Shown piece by piece: positions 9,460 to 19,276 of a stretch of 64,000 bases of DNA. The notes under the pieces were generated by a model, which was given only the letters and a program-made list of their open reading frames with translations, was not told where the DNA came from and did no database searches. Positions within the stretch are counted from its first letter, which is position 1, and every line of letters starts with the position of its first letter. This DNA is from Thermoproteota archaeon (GTDB taxonomy: Archaea; Thermoproteota; Thermoprotei_A; Sulfolobales; NBVN01). The stretch covers positions 121,080-185,079 of the forward strand of contig JAUQPH010000003.1 of NCBI GenBank assembly GCA_030550455.1. Reading direction: 5' to 3'. Made by a program: the position numbers and the translations under genes.

Positions 9460-9468
9460 GGAGCCTTC

Positions 9469-10110
9469 TTGAGCCTTAAGCTCGTAGTATTCGACTTAGA
9501 TGGAACACTGATCGATAGTATTGATGCTCACGCTGAGGGCTGGTCCTTCGCCATAACGCATCTAGGGCTGGCGCATGTAGGTAGGGAAGAACTGGTAGAC
9601 CTCATAGGTCTTCCAGGGAGTGAAATAGTCAAAGAGGTCCTGGGGGAGGCTGGACTAAGGCAATACCCGAGTATAAGGTGGCTAAAAGACCGACACTTTC
9701 TCGACCAAGTGGCTGTAGGTAGAGTTAGGCTGTTTCCAGACGTTATGCCATGTCTTAACTACTTGAGAGAAAGAGGTTATGCCTTAGGCTTAGCTACGTC
9801 TACTCCTAACTACGTACTCGTACCACTCCTGGAGAGGCTTGAGCTCCTCGACTACTTCGATTACACGGTGGGGGGAGATGAGGTACGTAGGGGTAAGCCT
9901 AACCCAGACATATTCATTAGAGTTGTAGAAAAAGCGGGCGTTAGACCTAGTGACACCGCTGTGATCGGCGATACAGTGTACGACACTGTTCCAGCAAGAA
10001 GTGCTGGAATGTTCTCTATTCTCGTCGCTAGGAAGAGGGAGGTTAGAGCTCGCAATTTCGATGCGGATGTGATCATTAAAAACCTACTAGACTTGAGATT
10101 GCTGCTCTAG
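9469..10110 (+). CDS. HAD-superfamily phosphatase, subfamily IA
   Basis: 213 residues. Motif I is VVFDLDGTLIDS at about 6-17, motif II lies in LGLATST, and motifs III/IV are RRGKPNPDIF and AVIGDTVYDT. An alpha-helical cap falls between motifs I and II. The family includes phosphoglycolate phosphatases and phosphomutases; the substrate cannot be read from the sequence. It begins with TTG 10 bp after the PAC2 gene. Confidence 0.85.
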   Translation: MSLKLVVFDLDGTLIDSIDAHAEGWSFAITHLGLAHVGREELVDLIGLPGSEIVKEVLGEAGLRQYPSIRWLKDRHFLDQVAVGRVRLFPDVMPCLNYLRERGYALGLATSTPNYVLVPLLERLELLDYFDYTVGGDEVRRGKPNPDIFIRVVEKAGVRPSDTAVIGDTVYDTVPARSAGMFSILVARKREVRARNFDADVIIKNLLDLRLLL

Positions 10111-10124
10111 TCTTGGTGAGCTGA

Positions 10125-11333
10125 ATGTCTAGAGAGATGGCGCTGACTGCTTTAATGGCTTTGGTTATAGCTGAGCTACTTCTTTACTATCTAAGTAGGA
10201 ACTCTCAGAGCTTTAAAGAGAAGCTATCTAAGCTCAAGCTGATCGTGGAACCAGGTGTTTTGATGGTGGACTTAGGTAAGAGAGTTAAGCCTCGGTCGGC
10301 TGGAGAGCACGTAAGGTACTCCCTACTAGTGCTATCCGTCGTTAGCCTAGTGATCTCTCTTTACATGTTCTATAGTACTATAGCGAGCTATATGATGGAG
10401 TTGTTCTCGTCTTTAAGTAGTGGAGGTCCCGCACCGCAGTCTCCAATGGTACCGGTAATTCCCGGTATCACACTAGGACTAGATATCCTCATCCCACTAC
10501 TGATATCAGTAGGTATGGGCTTGGTTGCCCACGAGTTATTCCACATGCTTACGGCAATAATCAATGGAATTCCGGTGGAGAGCTGGGGGGTGGGAATAGC
10601 GCTGATCTTCCCGGTAGCTTACGTAAGGGTAAGCGAGGTAGAATTCTCTCACTCTAAGCTTAATGCTAAAGTATCCGTACTATGTGCGGGCATTATGGCT
10701 AATCTAGCCTTAGGACTTGTATCTCTGGGTTTCTTGGGATTAGTAGCGCAACCTTTGACTACGTACCTAGAGGGTCCACATATGCTGATACTCGGAGTAG
10801 AACCAAACATGCCGGCCGGTCGCGTAGGCATGAAAACTCCAGCTATACTCGAAGATATCAACGGCACTGCGATTGACTCCCTAGATAAGCTTAGGAAAGT
10901 CTTGAACACCACTCCTAGTGAGACAGCTGTATTTAAGTTCAGAATAAGAGCCTTAGTCGAAGTTGGGTTTTGCGGATACTATAGAGCTTCGGAGGAGGTT
11001 AGTGAGTACTTAGTGCTTAGAAGTAGTGAAGATGTAGAAAAATACGGCTACAGGGTCGGGGTTGTAGTTGCTCCAAGCGCCTACGTCTACTCAAGCGAGA
11101 CTCCGACCTACTTGCTGTACTCTAGCTGTCAGCTCCAGTTACTCTACATAGTAAACGTGTCGCTAGCTATCATAAACTCTGCTCCCCTAATAGTAACTGA
11201 CGGAGGTAGACTTATCTCGGAGCTTCTTAAGAAGGTACGCGCAGAAAAGCTGGACAGAGTTATTCAGTGGACTACTATAGTGCTGACAGCGCTCATAGTT
11301 TCTATAGGACTAGTTCAATCTCTATATAGGTAG
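10125..11333 (+). CDS. Site-2-type intramembrane metalloprotease (M50) with PDZ domain
   Basis: 402 residues, several membrane helices. The zinc site HELFH is at 136-140 inside a membrane segment, and the second metal motif region NSAPLIVTDGG is near 350-362. Between them a PDZ-like domain (about 220-270, from LGVEPNMPAGRVGM to LRKVLNTTP) lies outside the membrane. Such proteases cut membrane-embedded substrates, often releasing transcription factors. The convergent neighbour at 11347 encodes a membrane-anchored winged-helix protein and is an attractive, untested partner. Confidence 0.85.
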   Translation: MSREMALTALMALVIAELLLYYLSRNSQSFKEKLSKLKLIVEPGVLMVDLGKRVKPRSAGEHVRYSLLVLSVVSLVISLYMFYSTIASYMMELFSSLSSGGPAPQSPMVPVIPGITLGLDILIPLLISVGMGLVAHELFHMLTAIINGIPVESWGVGIALIFPVAYVRVSEVEFSHSKLNAKVSVLCAGIMANLALGLVSLGFLGLVAQPLTTYLEGPHMLILGVEPNMPAGRVGMKTPAILEDINGTAIDSLDKLRKVLNTTPSETAVFKFRIRALVEVGFCGYYRASEEVSEYLVLRSSEDVEKYGYRVGVVVAPSAYVYSSETPTYLLYSSCQLQLLYIVNVSLAIINSAPLIVTDGGRLISELLKKVRAEKLDRVIQWTTIVLTALIVSIGLVQSLYR

Positions 11334-11346
11334 TCTCCAAGCAGGC

Positions 11347-12147
11347 TTAGTCGCTCTCTTCTTTCTTCAGCCTGTAGTAGACTCTTCCCTCTTTTTTAAA
11401 CTGCTCTACGTAGCCCATGGACACGAGTCTCCTTATTCTCCTATAAAACGTTGCTTTAGACATATCAGTAATCTTTATTAGTTCTTGAGGCGTCATGGGG
11501 CCTGACTTAAGTGCGGTTATTATCGCTCTATCTCGCTCATCGAGAGCTTCCAGTTTTTCGACTTCTCTCCTCCGCTTTGCGTATAGACGGTATGCTATAA
11601 ACCCTATACCGCCGGTAGCACCTACTCCGAGCGCTATCCACACCCAATCAAGCCATGCTATGCTGCTAGCTCTCACCTCTACGAAGATGTAAACCAATCT
11701 AACCTCACCTTCTGAGAACACTAGCTCGTAGCGCTCATCAGTTTTTCGAAGATGGGTGATATTAGATACTTCTATAATTAACGTATTCGATGGTAAGTAG
11801 AGTGTTAGAACTGTGTAAGGATTATAGAATTCCGCTACGTACTCTCCGTTTACGTTCTTAAACAGCTCGGTGATATACGTTATTGTGATGTTTGCTGGAG
11901 CGATAAGGCTTAGAACTTCGAGGTACCCACTTCGGTAGCTTACGTAAGCGCCCTGGGAAGTATTTACTATAGCTAATAGGTTTCCAAGAACCGGTACCTC
12001 TGTATATTCCGTTGTAACGAACACGTTTACAGTAACCGTTGCCAACACGCCCTGAATGTAGCCGGTAGCATTAAGCGATGAACTAAAACCGGTGACTAGT
12101 GTCGTCGAGAGTAATGCGAGTACTAAGCATAATGGTAAGCTCGGCAA
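11347..12147 (-). CDS. Membrane-anchored winged-helix transcription regulator
   Basis: 266 residues. A probable signal peptide (about 1-20) is followed by an extracytoplasmic beta-rich region (about 25-165), one membrane helix (about 168-188), a basic stop-transfer stretch (YAKRRREVEKLE) and a cytoplasmic winged HTH (about 200-262, LDERDRAIITALKSGPMTPQ to KEGRVYYRLKKE). I see no named family for the outer domain. The topology suggests an outside-sensing, DNA-binding protein. It is convergent with the M50 protease gene, 14 bp away. Confidence 0.75.
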   Translation of the reverse strand: MPSLPLCLVLALLSTTLVTGFSSSLNATGYIQGVLATVTVNVFVTTEYTEVPVLGNLLAIVNTSQGAYVSYRSGYLEVLSLIAPANITITYITELFKNVNGEYVAEFYNPYTVLTLYLPSNTLIIEVSNITHLRKTDERYELVFSEGEVRLVYIFVEVRASSIAWLDWVWIALGVGATGGIGFIAYRLYAKRRREVEKLEALDERDRAIITALKSGPMTPQELIKITDMSKATFYRRIRRLVSMGYVEQFKKEGRVYYRLKKEESD

Positions 12148-12215
12148 CTACTTTCCCTAGAGTTCTAAATTACGTGCTTAAAAAGAAGGTGTTCGTTAGA
12201 GCTTGGCGTAAACGC

Positions 12216-12554
12216 TTAACAGATCTTAGCTCCGGGCTTCACTGGCTCCGCAACAGTTACTAGAACGGGTTTAGTAAGTTCCTCGCATGTTGCTAGTATC
12301 ATTCCCTGAGAAATGTAACCCATTATCTTCTTTGGTTTAAGGTTTGCTACTACGACGACGTACTTACCCTCAAGCTCCTCCGGGTTGTACCACTCAGCTA
12401 TTCCAGCTACCACCTGCCTCTCTTCTTTACCGATGTCTACTACTAACTTGAGTAACTTTCTCGAGCCTGGGATTCTTTCAGCTTTCTTGATTTTTCCGAC
12501 TCTGAGATCTACTTTTGAAAATTCTTCGAACTCTATTTCTCTGCTCTCACTCAC
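12216..12554 (-). CDS. Methionyl-tRNA synthetase beta chain / tRNA-binding domain protein
   Basis: 112 residues, a single OB-fold tRNA-binding domain. Family landmarks are [32 protein letters not shown] and [18 protein letters not shown]. In many archaea this domain is a separate protein that helps methionyl-tRNA synthetase hold tRNA. It overlaps the upstream M42 peptidase stop by 4 bp and is probably coupled to it. Confidence 0.87.
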   Translation of the reverse strand: MSESREIEFEEFSKVDLRVGKIKKAERIPGSRKLLKLVVDIGKEERQVVAGIAEWYNPEELEGKYVVVVANLKPKKIMGYISQGMILATCEELTKPVLVTVAEPVKPGAKIC

Positions 12555-13675
12555 TTGATGACCCTCTTAGATATCGATAACGCCCACTCAGAAGTTATCT
12601 TAGACGAGAATAGGGCTGTGAGTTTAGAGGCGTTCACTAGGTCAGCTAGATGAATTACTTCAACTGGTGAGTGTATGTACCTGGAGGGTATAGAGACCGT
12701 GGCAGCTGGAACTCCTTCTTTGTTTAAAGCGATGATTGACGCATCTGTAGTTCCCCCAGGTGCTACCTCCACTTGGTGAGGTATGTTGTATTGTCTAGCT
12801 ATCTCTATCAACTTATCTCTAACAGCAGGATGAGCTATGAGTCCAGTAGCAGCTCTCCCATCTACGACTTTGATTGCTGGTCCCTTTCCAAGCTGCGTTA
12901 TCCATTCTTGTTCTGGAACACCAGCTACGTCACTAGCTATAGTGACATCAAGCGCTATCGCTACATCTGGAGTAATTGAGTAAGCAGCAACTCTAGCGCC
13001 TTTAAGACCTACCTCCTCTTGAACTGTAGCGACAGCGTAAACGTCGACTTCGTTGCCATCTATAGCCTTGAATCCCTCTATGGTTGCTACTACACCCACT
13101 CTATCGTCTAAAGCCTTTCCAGTTACAACATCGGATGAGCCGCCGACGATTGCGAGGTCTCTATCAAACACAGCTATGGTCCCTACTGTCACACCCATCT
13201 TCTCTGCCTCATCCTTACTCGAGACCCCTATATCGATGTACATATCCTTAATTTCTGGAACCTGCTTGAGTTCCTCCGGTTTCATAATATGCGGAGGTTT
13301 ACTACCGATAACACCACGTATAACTCTCCCATCTCTCGTCTTAATCAATACTCTCTGACCTAGGAGAGTCCTCTCGGATACTCCCCCTATAGGTTGAAAC
13401 CTTATAAACCCTCTCTGGTCTATATGACTCACGATTAGGCCTATCTCGTCCATATGACCAGCTAACATTAGCCTACCGCTTCCCCTAGAGCCTTTCTTAA
13501 CAGCTATTACGTTACCGAGTGAGTCAACCCAGAGGGAATCTGCATGCGGCTTAAGTTCCTCAATAACTACATCTCTAACTGAGTCCTCGAAGCCTGATGG
13601 ACCAACAGTTTCGGAAAGCTTTTTAAGTAGCGAGTAGACCTGGTCTTTAGTTATCTCATACATAGATAGACCCAC
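12551..13675 (-). CDS. M42-family metallo-aminopeptidase
   Basis: 374 residues. The di-metal site motifs are [34 protein letters not shown] (with the catalytic Glu) and [10 protein letters not shown], with a late histidine in [16 protein letters not shown]. The family forms large tetrahedral cytosolic peptidases that trim peptides, sometimes called deblocking aminopeptidases or wrongly endoglucanases. Specificity cannot be told. A TATA-like ATATAT lies just upstream near 13678-13684. Confidence 0.88.
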   Translation of the reverse strand: MGLSMYEITKDQVYSLLKKLSETVGPSGFEDSVRDVVIEELKPHADSLWVDSLGNVIAVKKGSRGSGRLMLAGHMDEIGLIVSHIDQRGFIRFQPIGGVSERTLLGQRVLIKTRDGRVIRGVIGSKPPHIMKPEELKQVPEIKDMYIDIGVSSKDEAEKMGVTVGTIAVFDRDLAIVGGSSDVVTGKALDDRVGVVATIEGFKAIDGNEVDVYAVATVQEEVGLKGARVAAYSITPDVAIALDVTIASDVAGVPEQEWITQLGKGPAIKVVDGRAATGLIAHPAVRDKLIEIARQYNIPHQVEVAPGGTTDASIIALNKEGVPAATVSIPSRYIHSPVEVIHLADLVNASKLTALFSSKITSEWALSISKRVIK

Positions 13676-13747
13676 TGTATATATATGCGAAAAAGTAAAA
13701 AAGAAAGCTGTTATTAACTCAACTGAAGAACTTCTTATTGTGAGAAC

Positions 13748-14605
13748 ATCGAAGTAATCCCGATAGCGTTCGACAGTCTTGGAGTCAGGTCTATGGCTAC
13801 TGTTGTGAAGACTAAGAACGCTAAGATAATCATTGACCCCTCAGCCGCGTTAGCTCCTGTTAGGTTCGGTCTCCCCCCACATCAGCTAGAGCTAGAGTCA
13901 CTAAAGGAATATACCTCAAAGATAGGGGCTGAGCTAGCTGATTCAGATGTAGTGGTTGTAACTCATTACCACTACGATCACCACGACCCGGGCTTCAGGA
14001 TCCCTACCGATCTATACGCATCTAAGCTCGTCTTGGTTAAAGATCCCGCAAAAAACATTAACTTTTCTCAAAGGATTAGGGCCTCGAAGTTTCTAAAGAA
14101 GCTTAAAGCTGTTGAAGCTAAAGTGCAGGTGGTCGACGGACAAGTCGTTCAGCTAGGTGATGTAAAATTGATCTTCTCCGCACCCGTTCCCCACGGTAAT
14201 AGCACTAGGCTAGGGTATGTCCTCATGGTTAGAATAGAAGAAGGAGAGGAAGTAGTTAGTTACTCATCAGATGTCGAAGGACCTTTAGAGGAGTACGTTA
14301 TCGACTTCATGTGTGGTTCTAGAGTAGCTATAGTAGACGGTCCACCAACGTACTTAGTCGGTAGAGCGTATATGAAGGAAGATATAGATAGAGCTAAAAG
14401 AAACTTAGCTACTCTATCCAAGTGTGTTGAAGTACTCATAGTAGATCACCATCTTATGAGAGACCTAAGTTGCTCGGAGTTTCTTAAAGAGATATCGACA
14501 CTATCCAATAGAGTACCTATCTCGGCCGCAGAGTTCTTAGGACTGAAACCTAACCTCCTTGAGGCTAGAAGAAGGGAACTCTATGGTGTTGCCGAAGAAG
14601 AGTAG
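13748..14605 (+). CDS. UPF0282 metallo-beta-lactamase-fold hydrolase, apparent ATC start
   Basis: The motif HYHYDHHDPG and the FGLPPHQLELE segment identify UPF0282, an archaeal MBL-fold hydrolase family of unknown substrate. The first ATG is at 13793, but the 15 upstream codons encode IEVIPIAFDSLGVRS, which is the conserved family N-terminus. The initiator methionine of relatives aligns with ATC at 13748. The in-frame stop at 13724-13726 and the lack of any ATG, GTG or TTG between it and 13793 leave only a non-standard start or a mutated start. If ATG 13793 is used instead, the protein has 270 residues and lacks the conserved first strand. Confidence 0.85.
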   Translation: MEVIPIAFDSLGVRSMATVVKTKNAKIIIDPSAALAPVRFGLPPHQLELESLKEYTSKIGAELADSDVVVVTHYHYDHHDPGFRIPTDLYASKLVLVKDPAKNINFSQRIRASKFLKKLKAVEAKVQVVDGQVVQLGDVKLIFSAPVPHGNSTRLGYVLMVRIEEGEEVVSYSSDVEGPLEEYVIDFMCGSRVAIVDGPPTYLVGRAYMKEDIDRAKRNLATLSKCVEVLIVDHHLMRDLSCSEFLKEISTLSNRVPISAAEFLGLKPNLLEARRRELYGVAEEE

Positions 14606-15377
14606 AGATCCTGTATCCATAGCTTTGTCGATTGAGGAGAAGGTTGCTTCTAGGTCTCTACATGGTAAACCTCTTAGAAGATACTACGGTTTCTCGCACG
14701 GAAGTTGGTATGGTGGTTCATTCGCTGGTTACACCATCGGGTGCAATCTCAACTGCGCTTTCTGTTGGGCGTGGTTTAAGAACAGATTTGACCTCGGGAT
14801 TTATCTAACCCCAGAGGAAGTAGCTAGAAGACTAGTCTACGGTGCTATAAAAACCAATGCGAAAGTAGTAAGGATCTCCGGTGGTGAACCTACTATATGT
14901 ATCGACCATTTGCTGGACGTCTTGAAAGAGTTCTCTAGGAGATCGACCAAGATCCGGCTAGTTATTGAGACAAACGGAGTCCTGCTAGGACATAGTGGTA
15001 GCCTAGCTAGTGAACTAGGAGAGTTCAGTGAAAAGAATATCTCCGTAAGGGTGTCGCTAAAGGGTGCTGACTCGGACACTTTTAGTAAGCTTACCGGAGC
15101 CCCAAGGGAGTACTTTACCTACCAACTTAACTCTATTGAGAACTTAATTAAGGCTGGGTTCACTCCCGGCAGAACCCTCTTAGTAGCAGTTATGTCCTCA
15201 TTCAATAAGCCGCGCGAAATAGCTGAGCTTATCTACGAACTGTCCAAGATAGACTATGAAATACCTAAGACAGTTGAGCTAGAGATCGTAAAACTGTATA
15301 AAAACGTAAGAAAGAAGCTTGATTCGGTAAACCTGCGACCCTTTACATACATTGAGCCCGATTCTTCTCGTTCATAG
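14583..15377 (+). CDS. Radical SAM protein, archaeal, unknown substrate
   Basis: 264 residues from the ATG at 14583; an in-frame TTG at 14559 is possible but deepens the overlap with UPF0282. The 4Fe-4S cluster motif CNLNCAFC is at about 54-61, followed by VRISGGEPT (SAM-binding) near 100 and VIETNGVLL. It is shorter than full-length pyruvate-formate-lyase activases and has no extra cluster domain. It is co-directional with and overlaps the UPF0282 gene. The substrate is unknown. Confidence 0.8.
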   Translation: MVLPKKSRDPVSIALSIEEKVASRSLHGKPLRRYYGFSHGSWYGGSFAGYTIGCNLNCAFCWAWFKNRFDLGIYLTPEEVARRLVYGAIKTNAKVVRISGGEPTICIDHLLDVLKEFSRRSTKIRLVIETNGVLLGHSGSLASELGEFSEKNISVRVSLKGADSDTFSKLTGAPREYFTYQLNSIENLIKAGFTPGRTLLVAVMSSFNKPREIAELIYELSKIDYEIPKTVELEIVKLYKNVRKKLDSVNLRPFTYIEPDSSRS

Positions 15378-15591
15378 CTTATCAGCTAATTATCGTTTTT
15401 AACTATTAGCTCTTGTGTTAGTGATATTTCAAACGTTACTAGAGGGCGAACTACCTTACTACTCTATTCTTTAGTAACTCCTTGTAACGATAAAAGAATA
15501 ATGCGAACTAAGTAATACATCTCGCAATTATGTATATAACAGTAGCTCCCAAGCTTTTTTTGTTTGTTAGGAATGTGAATGTGGGAGTGGT

Positions 15592-15915
15592 ATGAGTGAA
15601 GTTAGGAGAGTGCTTAAAACTCAAGACAATAAATACGACGCCTTCCTATCCATAGTTTTAGGAGAGAAGAGATTCTACATGGTAGTAACCGGCTTAACTA
15701 GGGCTCCGAAAGTAGTGAAGGTATCAGAGACCGGGGCTACAGTTAGGCTAGAGCTGCTAGACCAGTTCGACCACGGATTCCTCACGTGTGTGCTAGAACG
15801 TGGACACTTTGAGGAGGAGTTTACTAGTGTTAAGTGTACCCCCGGTAACGTTTGGATAATAAGCGAAGACACTATTTTAAGACATAGACAATGCCCTGAG
15901 CCCTCGTCCAATTAG
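15592..15915 (+). CDS. Small conserved-looking protein of unknown function
   Basis: 107 residues; I do not recognise a family. It has alternating beta-type hydrophobic patterns, two cysteines in the second half (LTCVLE and VKCTPG) and one near the end. It starts with ATG after GGAGTGGT and lies 9 bp before the permuted GTPase gene, so the two likely form an operon. A ribosome-linked role is possible from this context only. Confidence 0.6.
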   Translation: MSEVRRVLKTQDNKYDAFLSIVLGEKRFYMVVTGLTRAPKVVKVSETGATVRLELLDQFDHGFLTCVLERGHFEEEFTSVKCTPGNVWIISEDTILRHRQCPEPSSN

Positions 15916-15924
15916 GTAGCTTAG

Positions 15925-16722
15925 ATGAGGTTTGCGAGCTGGAGGTTAGTTAGGGAGCTCTTAGAACTATCCGATGTTGCTCTCGAGCTCACGGACTCTC
16001 GAGATCCGCTCAATACTAGGAGTGTGAAGCTTGAAAAGACGGCATCTTGGCTAGGTAAACCTCTCATTATAGTCATCAACAAGGCCGACCTCGTACCTCG
16101 TAATATATGTGAAGAATGGAAGAACTTCTTTAAGGTAAAACTAGGATACGAAGCTGTCTATATATCAGCACGGGATAGATTGGGGACTATGGTCTTAAGG
16201 CGGACGATAAAGAGGGTTGTCAAGGAGTCAGCTGGAGAGAAAGAGAGGATAGTGGTATCCGTTTTCGGTCTACCTAAAGTCGGTAAGTCGACTCTAGTAA
16301 ACGCCCTTAAAGGAAGGCATTCAACACCTACTTCTCCGTACCCCGGCTACCCTGGCTACACCTTTAAGTCTAGGCTGTTCTACGTAGGTGGAGGTATCTA
16401 CCTCATTGACACTCCAGGTGTCATCCCACCTGAGGTAGGTGACGTAGAAGCAGTTATAAGATCGAAACCCGTAGACGAGCTCCCGAATCCGGAAAAAGTA
16501 GCCGTGAGCTTGATCCAAAAAATCCTAAGGTATAACAAAAAAGCCTTCTTAGATGCGTATGGAATAGAGTCTGAAGACCCAAATGAAATAGTAGTTGAAG
16601 TAGCTAAGTTGAGAGGGTGGATAAAGAAGGGAGAGTTCGATATATACGAGGCCTCTAAGGCGATCATTAGGGACTATTTAGACGGTAGAATAGTGTACTA
16701 CTACAGTCCGACAGCTCAGTAG
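15925..16722 (+). CDS. Circularly permuted GTPase, YlqF/Nog2-like
   Basis: 265 residues. The G motifs come in permuted order: G4 NKAD at 52-55, G5-like SARD at 81-84, then G1 GLPKVGKS at 115-122 and G3 DTPG at 162-165. This order is diagnostic of the YlqF/YawG family, whose members help assemble the large ribosomal subunit. A short C-terminal helical tail (about 210-265) follows. The preceding 107-residue gene is only 9 bp upstream. Confidence 0.85.
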   Translation: MRFASWRLVRELLELSDVALELTDSRDPLNTRSVKLEKTASWLGKPLIIVINKADLVPRNICEEWKNFFKVKLGYEAVYISARDRLGTMVLRRTIKRVVKESAGEKERIVVSVFGLPKVGKSTLVNALKGRHSTPTSPYPGYPGYTFKSRLFYVGGGIYLIDTPGVIPPEVGDVEAVIRSKPVDELPNPEKVAVSLIQKILRYNKKAFLDAYGIESEDPNEIVVEVAKLRGWIKKGEFDIYEASKAIIRDYLDGRIVYYYSPTAQ

Positions 16723-16889
16723 TGAGAACAGGCTGGAATTTAGGACCTCGATACTGAGGTGGAGAAGCGCGTGGTATAAGCATCTAACTAGAGTTTCTAT
16801 CGAGTGGTTCGTTTTCCCTACATGAACATCACTCTTTCGTAATCGCATGTTAAAATATTTCCTGCTTCACCTTATGCATAAGGAATAGC

Positions 16890-18065
16890 ATGGGACATCT
16901 CGATTACGATGCTTTGCTACTTGAGTCTCTGCGTAGAGTGTATGGAGAAAGCGTAAGTGTGTTTTTAGAGAGCATAAAAGCTCCTGGTCAAAGACTCTAT
17001 GTTCGAGTGAATACACTAAGGGTAGAGCCGGGGGAGCTTCTAGATAGATTAAAGGATAGGGGTGTAGAGGCGTACCCAGATGAAGAACTACCTGAGGCGA
17101 TATACTTTAGAATTTACGGACCCTTCAAGGTTAACGTTGTAGAAAAAGTAGTCGTAGTATCTAAGGAAGCTGCCGAAGCTGTAGCTCTAGGTGCCGATCT
17201 CTACGCCCCCGGAGTCTTGAAGTGTTATCACAACGTGAGAAGAGGTAATGAAGTAACTATTGTCACGAGATCCGGAATCCCAGTTGGAGAAGGAGTAGTT
17301 GTTAGCGACTGCCACGAGGCTATTAAGAGAAGAAAAGGCTTGGTAGTGAGGACTACAAACTCGCTTTATAAAGCTATTAGAGTTAGAGAGCTACCAGAGT
17401 TTAATGAGGGACTAATCTACCCTCAAAGCCTACCGGCAATGTACGTGGCTCGACAGCTAGACCTAAAGCCCGGAGAGCTCATCGTCGACCTATGTGCTTC
17501 ACCAGGAGGGAAAACTGGTCACGTAATAGAGCTCTCCGGTGGCAGTGTTACAGTGATAGCTTTCGATAGGTCTAAAGGCAAGGTAGAAAGAATGAAGGAA
17601 GAGCTCTCCAGGCTAGGTCACCTTCCCTTCGTAGAAGCGTGGGTTTCCGACTCTAGGTACGCACCCGAGGATTTCCCGTGGCTAAGACCGGATAAAGTAA
17701 TAGTTGACCCACCTTGTTCTGCCTTAGGGGTTAGACCTAAGATAGAAGATAGTAAGACCTACAGAGATGTTTTAGCCTTAAAGGAATACCAGTTACAGTT
17801 CTTGAGAGCCGCTTACAAATTAGTAAAACCAGGTGGAATCGTAGTGTACTCTACTTGTACTGTGACAATAGAGGAAAACGAGGAGGTAATAACGCAAATA
17901 TTGGAGGAGAGTAAGTGCCTAGACGTTGGCGAAGTTAGAATAGATAGAGCTACTACGGGAGTCTATGGACCTTATAAGAGTAGCTTTGCTCGCTTTCATC
18001 CGCACGTCCACGGTACTCCTGGGTACTTTATAGCTAAGCTGTATAAAAAACGCGATTGCTACTAA
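16890..18065 (+). CDS. RNA m5C methyltransferase with PUA domain, NSUN6-like
   Basis: 391 residues. Domain order is an N-terminal NOL1/NOP2-type region, a PUA domain (about 75-160), then a Rossmann methyltransferase with SAM motif LIVDLCASPGGKTGH, catalytic motif VDPPCSALGVRP and the TC motif VYSTCTVT. Both catalytic cysteines are present. The PUA insertion matches archaeal NSUN6 homologues that methylate C72 of tRNAs, so a tRNA target is likely. A TATA-like TTAAAATATT lies near 16850-16860. Confidence 0.85.
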   Translation: MGHLDYDALLLESLRRVYGESVSVFLESIKAPGQRLYVRVNTLRVEPGELLDRLKDRGVEAYPDEELPEAIYFRIYGPFKVNVVEKVVVVSKEAAEAVALGADLYAPGVLKCYHNVRRGNEVTIVTRSGIPVGEGVVVSDCHEAIKRRKGLVVRTTNSLYKAIRVRELPEFNEGLIYPQSLPAMYVARQLDLKPGELIVDLCASPGGKTGHVIELSGGSVTVIAFDRSKGKVERMKEELSRLGHLPFVEAWVSDSRYAPEDFPWLRPDKVIVDPPCSALGVRPKIEDSKTYRDVLALKEYQLQFLRAAYKLVKPGGIVVYSTCTVTIEENEEVITQILEESKCLDVGEVRIDRATTGVYGPYKSSFARFHPHVHGTPGYFIAKLYKKRDCY

Positions 18066-18457
18066 CTACTCGCAGAATCTAGCGTAAAAGCTATAACGCT
18101 TTACTGCCCTCAATCTTACCTTGTTAGGTTCATCAACACTCAAACTCGACTCTGTAGTAGCTTACACTTCTTTTAACTATAGGACACTCGCAAGCCTACG
18201 TGTTCAACATCCTATAATAAATAGTACATGAAGCGTTTAACTATCGACATTCATATCGAGTGTGAGAAAGATTCAGAACGGCACTCACACCTTACACCAC
18301 AAAACAGTAGGTCGACCTAAAGGATTTGGTGGAGTTAGCTCTTTGTTTTTCATAAACCAGTAGCTAATCATCGCCTCAACCCTTGCGATTAATGAAGCTG
18401 ATTCAACTTCTCGCCATAGGCCTCAGAGGATATATGCCCCACTATAAGCTATTTTAG
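18066..18457. other. Intergenic region, 392 bp, no gene recognised
   Basis: The only ATG-initiated frames are about 30 codons or shorter and have no recognisable content. Near the right end CACTATAAGC (about 18440-18449) could be the TATA box of the PP-loop gene starting at 18458. I see no tRNA, repeat or clear snoRNA box set. Confidence 0.5.
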
Positions 18458-19237
18458 GTGGCGAAGCTGAGGCTAAGAACTCCATGCCACTTTCACGCTT
18501 ATAAAATATTTAGCACTGTCTTAAGTGTTATCTCTGAGAGCAAGTGTGATTGCGTTTCTTTAAGTGGTGGTATCGATACTTCAGTAGTGGCCGTCGCAGC
18601 TAGGACTGCGGGTCTTAGGCCTAGAGCTTACGTCGTGGTATACGAGGGTGGGTTGCCCAAAGACCTGCCCTACGCCGAGCACCTCTCAAGAGAGCTTGGA
18701 TTAACTCTCAAGTACGTTTTCGTTGATAGAGATGAAGCCATGCGATTGGCTAGCAGGGTTGTGGAGTGTATTGGAAAAGAGTACTTGAATTCTCACGGCG
18801 ACGGAGGGTGCATCGAGGTCAGAAACGACGTAGTGTTTTACGCTGTACTTGAGGAAGCTCTTAGAGACAAGTGCTCATGCATCCTGCTCGGTACTGGAGG
18901 TGACGAACTATTTGCTGGGTACAGCTTCATGCTCAAGCTTACTAGCACGGAGCTTGAGGAGGCCGTACACAGGATGATGAAAGGAAGGTTTCCGGAGCTT
19001 CAGGTAGCGAAGTGTGTTGGCGTAAAAGCCGTTGCTCCACTACTAGACGAGAGAGTCGTGGAGGCCGCTATTTCAGTGCCAATAGAATGCCTAAGAAGTA
19101 CAGTCAATCGTGGAAAGGAAGTCCTTAGGTATCTCCTAGAAGAGAAGGGTCTATGGGGGATAGCGGAGAGGCATAAGGTTCCAGCAGAGGAGGGTTCCGG
19201 AACGAAATCCATATGCGTCTCTACATTTGACGTGTAG
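18458..19237 (+). CDS. Stand-alone asparagine-synthase-like PP-loop ATPase
   Basis: 259 residues. The PP-loop SGGIDTS is at 36-42 and the synthetase-domain signature LLGTGGDELFAGY follows near 140-152. The N-terminal glutamine amidotransferase domain of true AsnB is missing, so it cannot take ammonia from glutamine by itself. The product is unknown: free ammonia-dependent amidation or adenylation of another substrate are both possible. GTG start. Another PP-loop enzyme (Dph6) follows 39 bp downstream. Confidence 0.75.
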   Translation: MAKLRLRTPCHFHAYKIFSTVLSVISESKCDCVSLSGGIDTSVVAVAARTAGLRPRAYVVVYEGGLPKDLPYAEHLSRELGLTLKYVFVDRDEAMRLASRVVECIGKEYLNSHGDGGCIEVRNDVVFYAVLEEALRDKCSCILLGTGGDELFAGYSFMLKLTSTELEEAVHRMMKGRFPELQVAKCVGVKAVAPLLDERVVEAAISVPIECLRSTVNRGKEVLRYLLEEKGLWGIAERHKVPAEEGSGTKSICVSTFDV

Positions 19238-19276
19238 TTTACAACCGTAGTCGAGTCACGACCTATGGGTCCAGCC

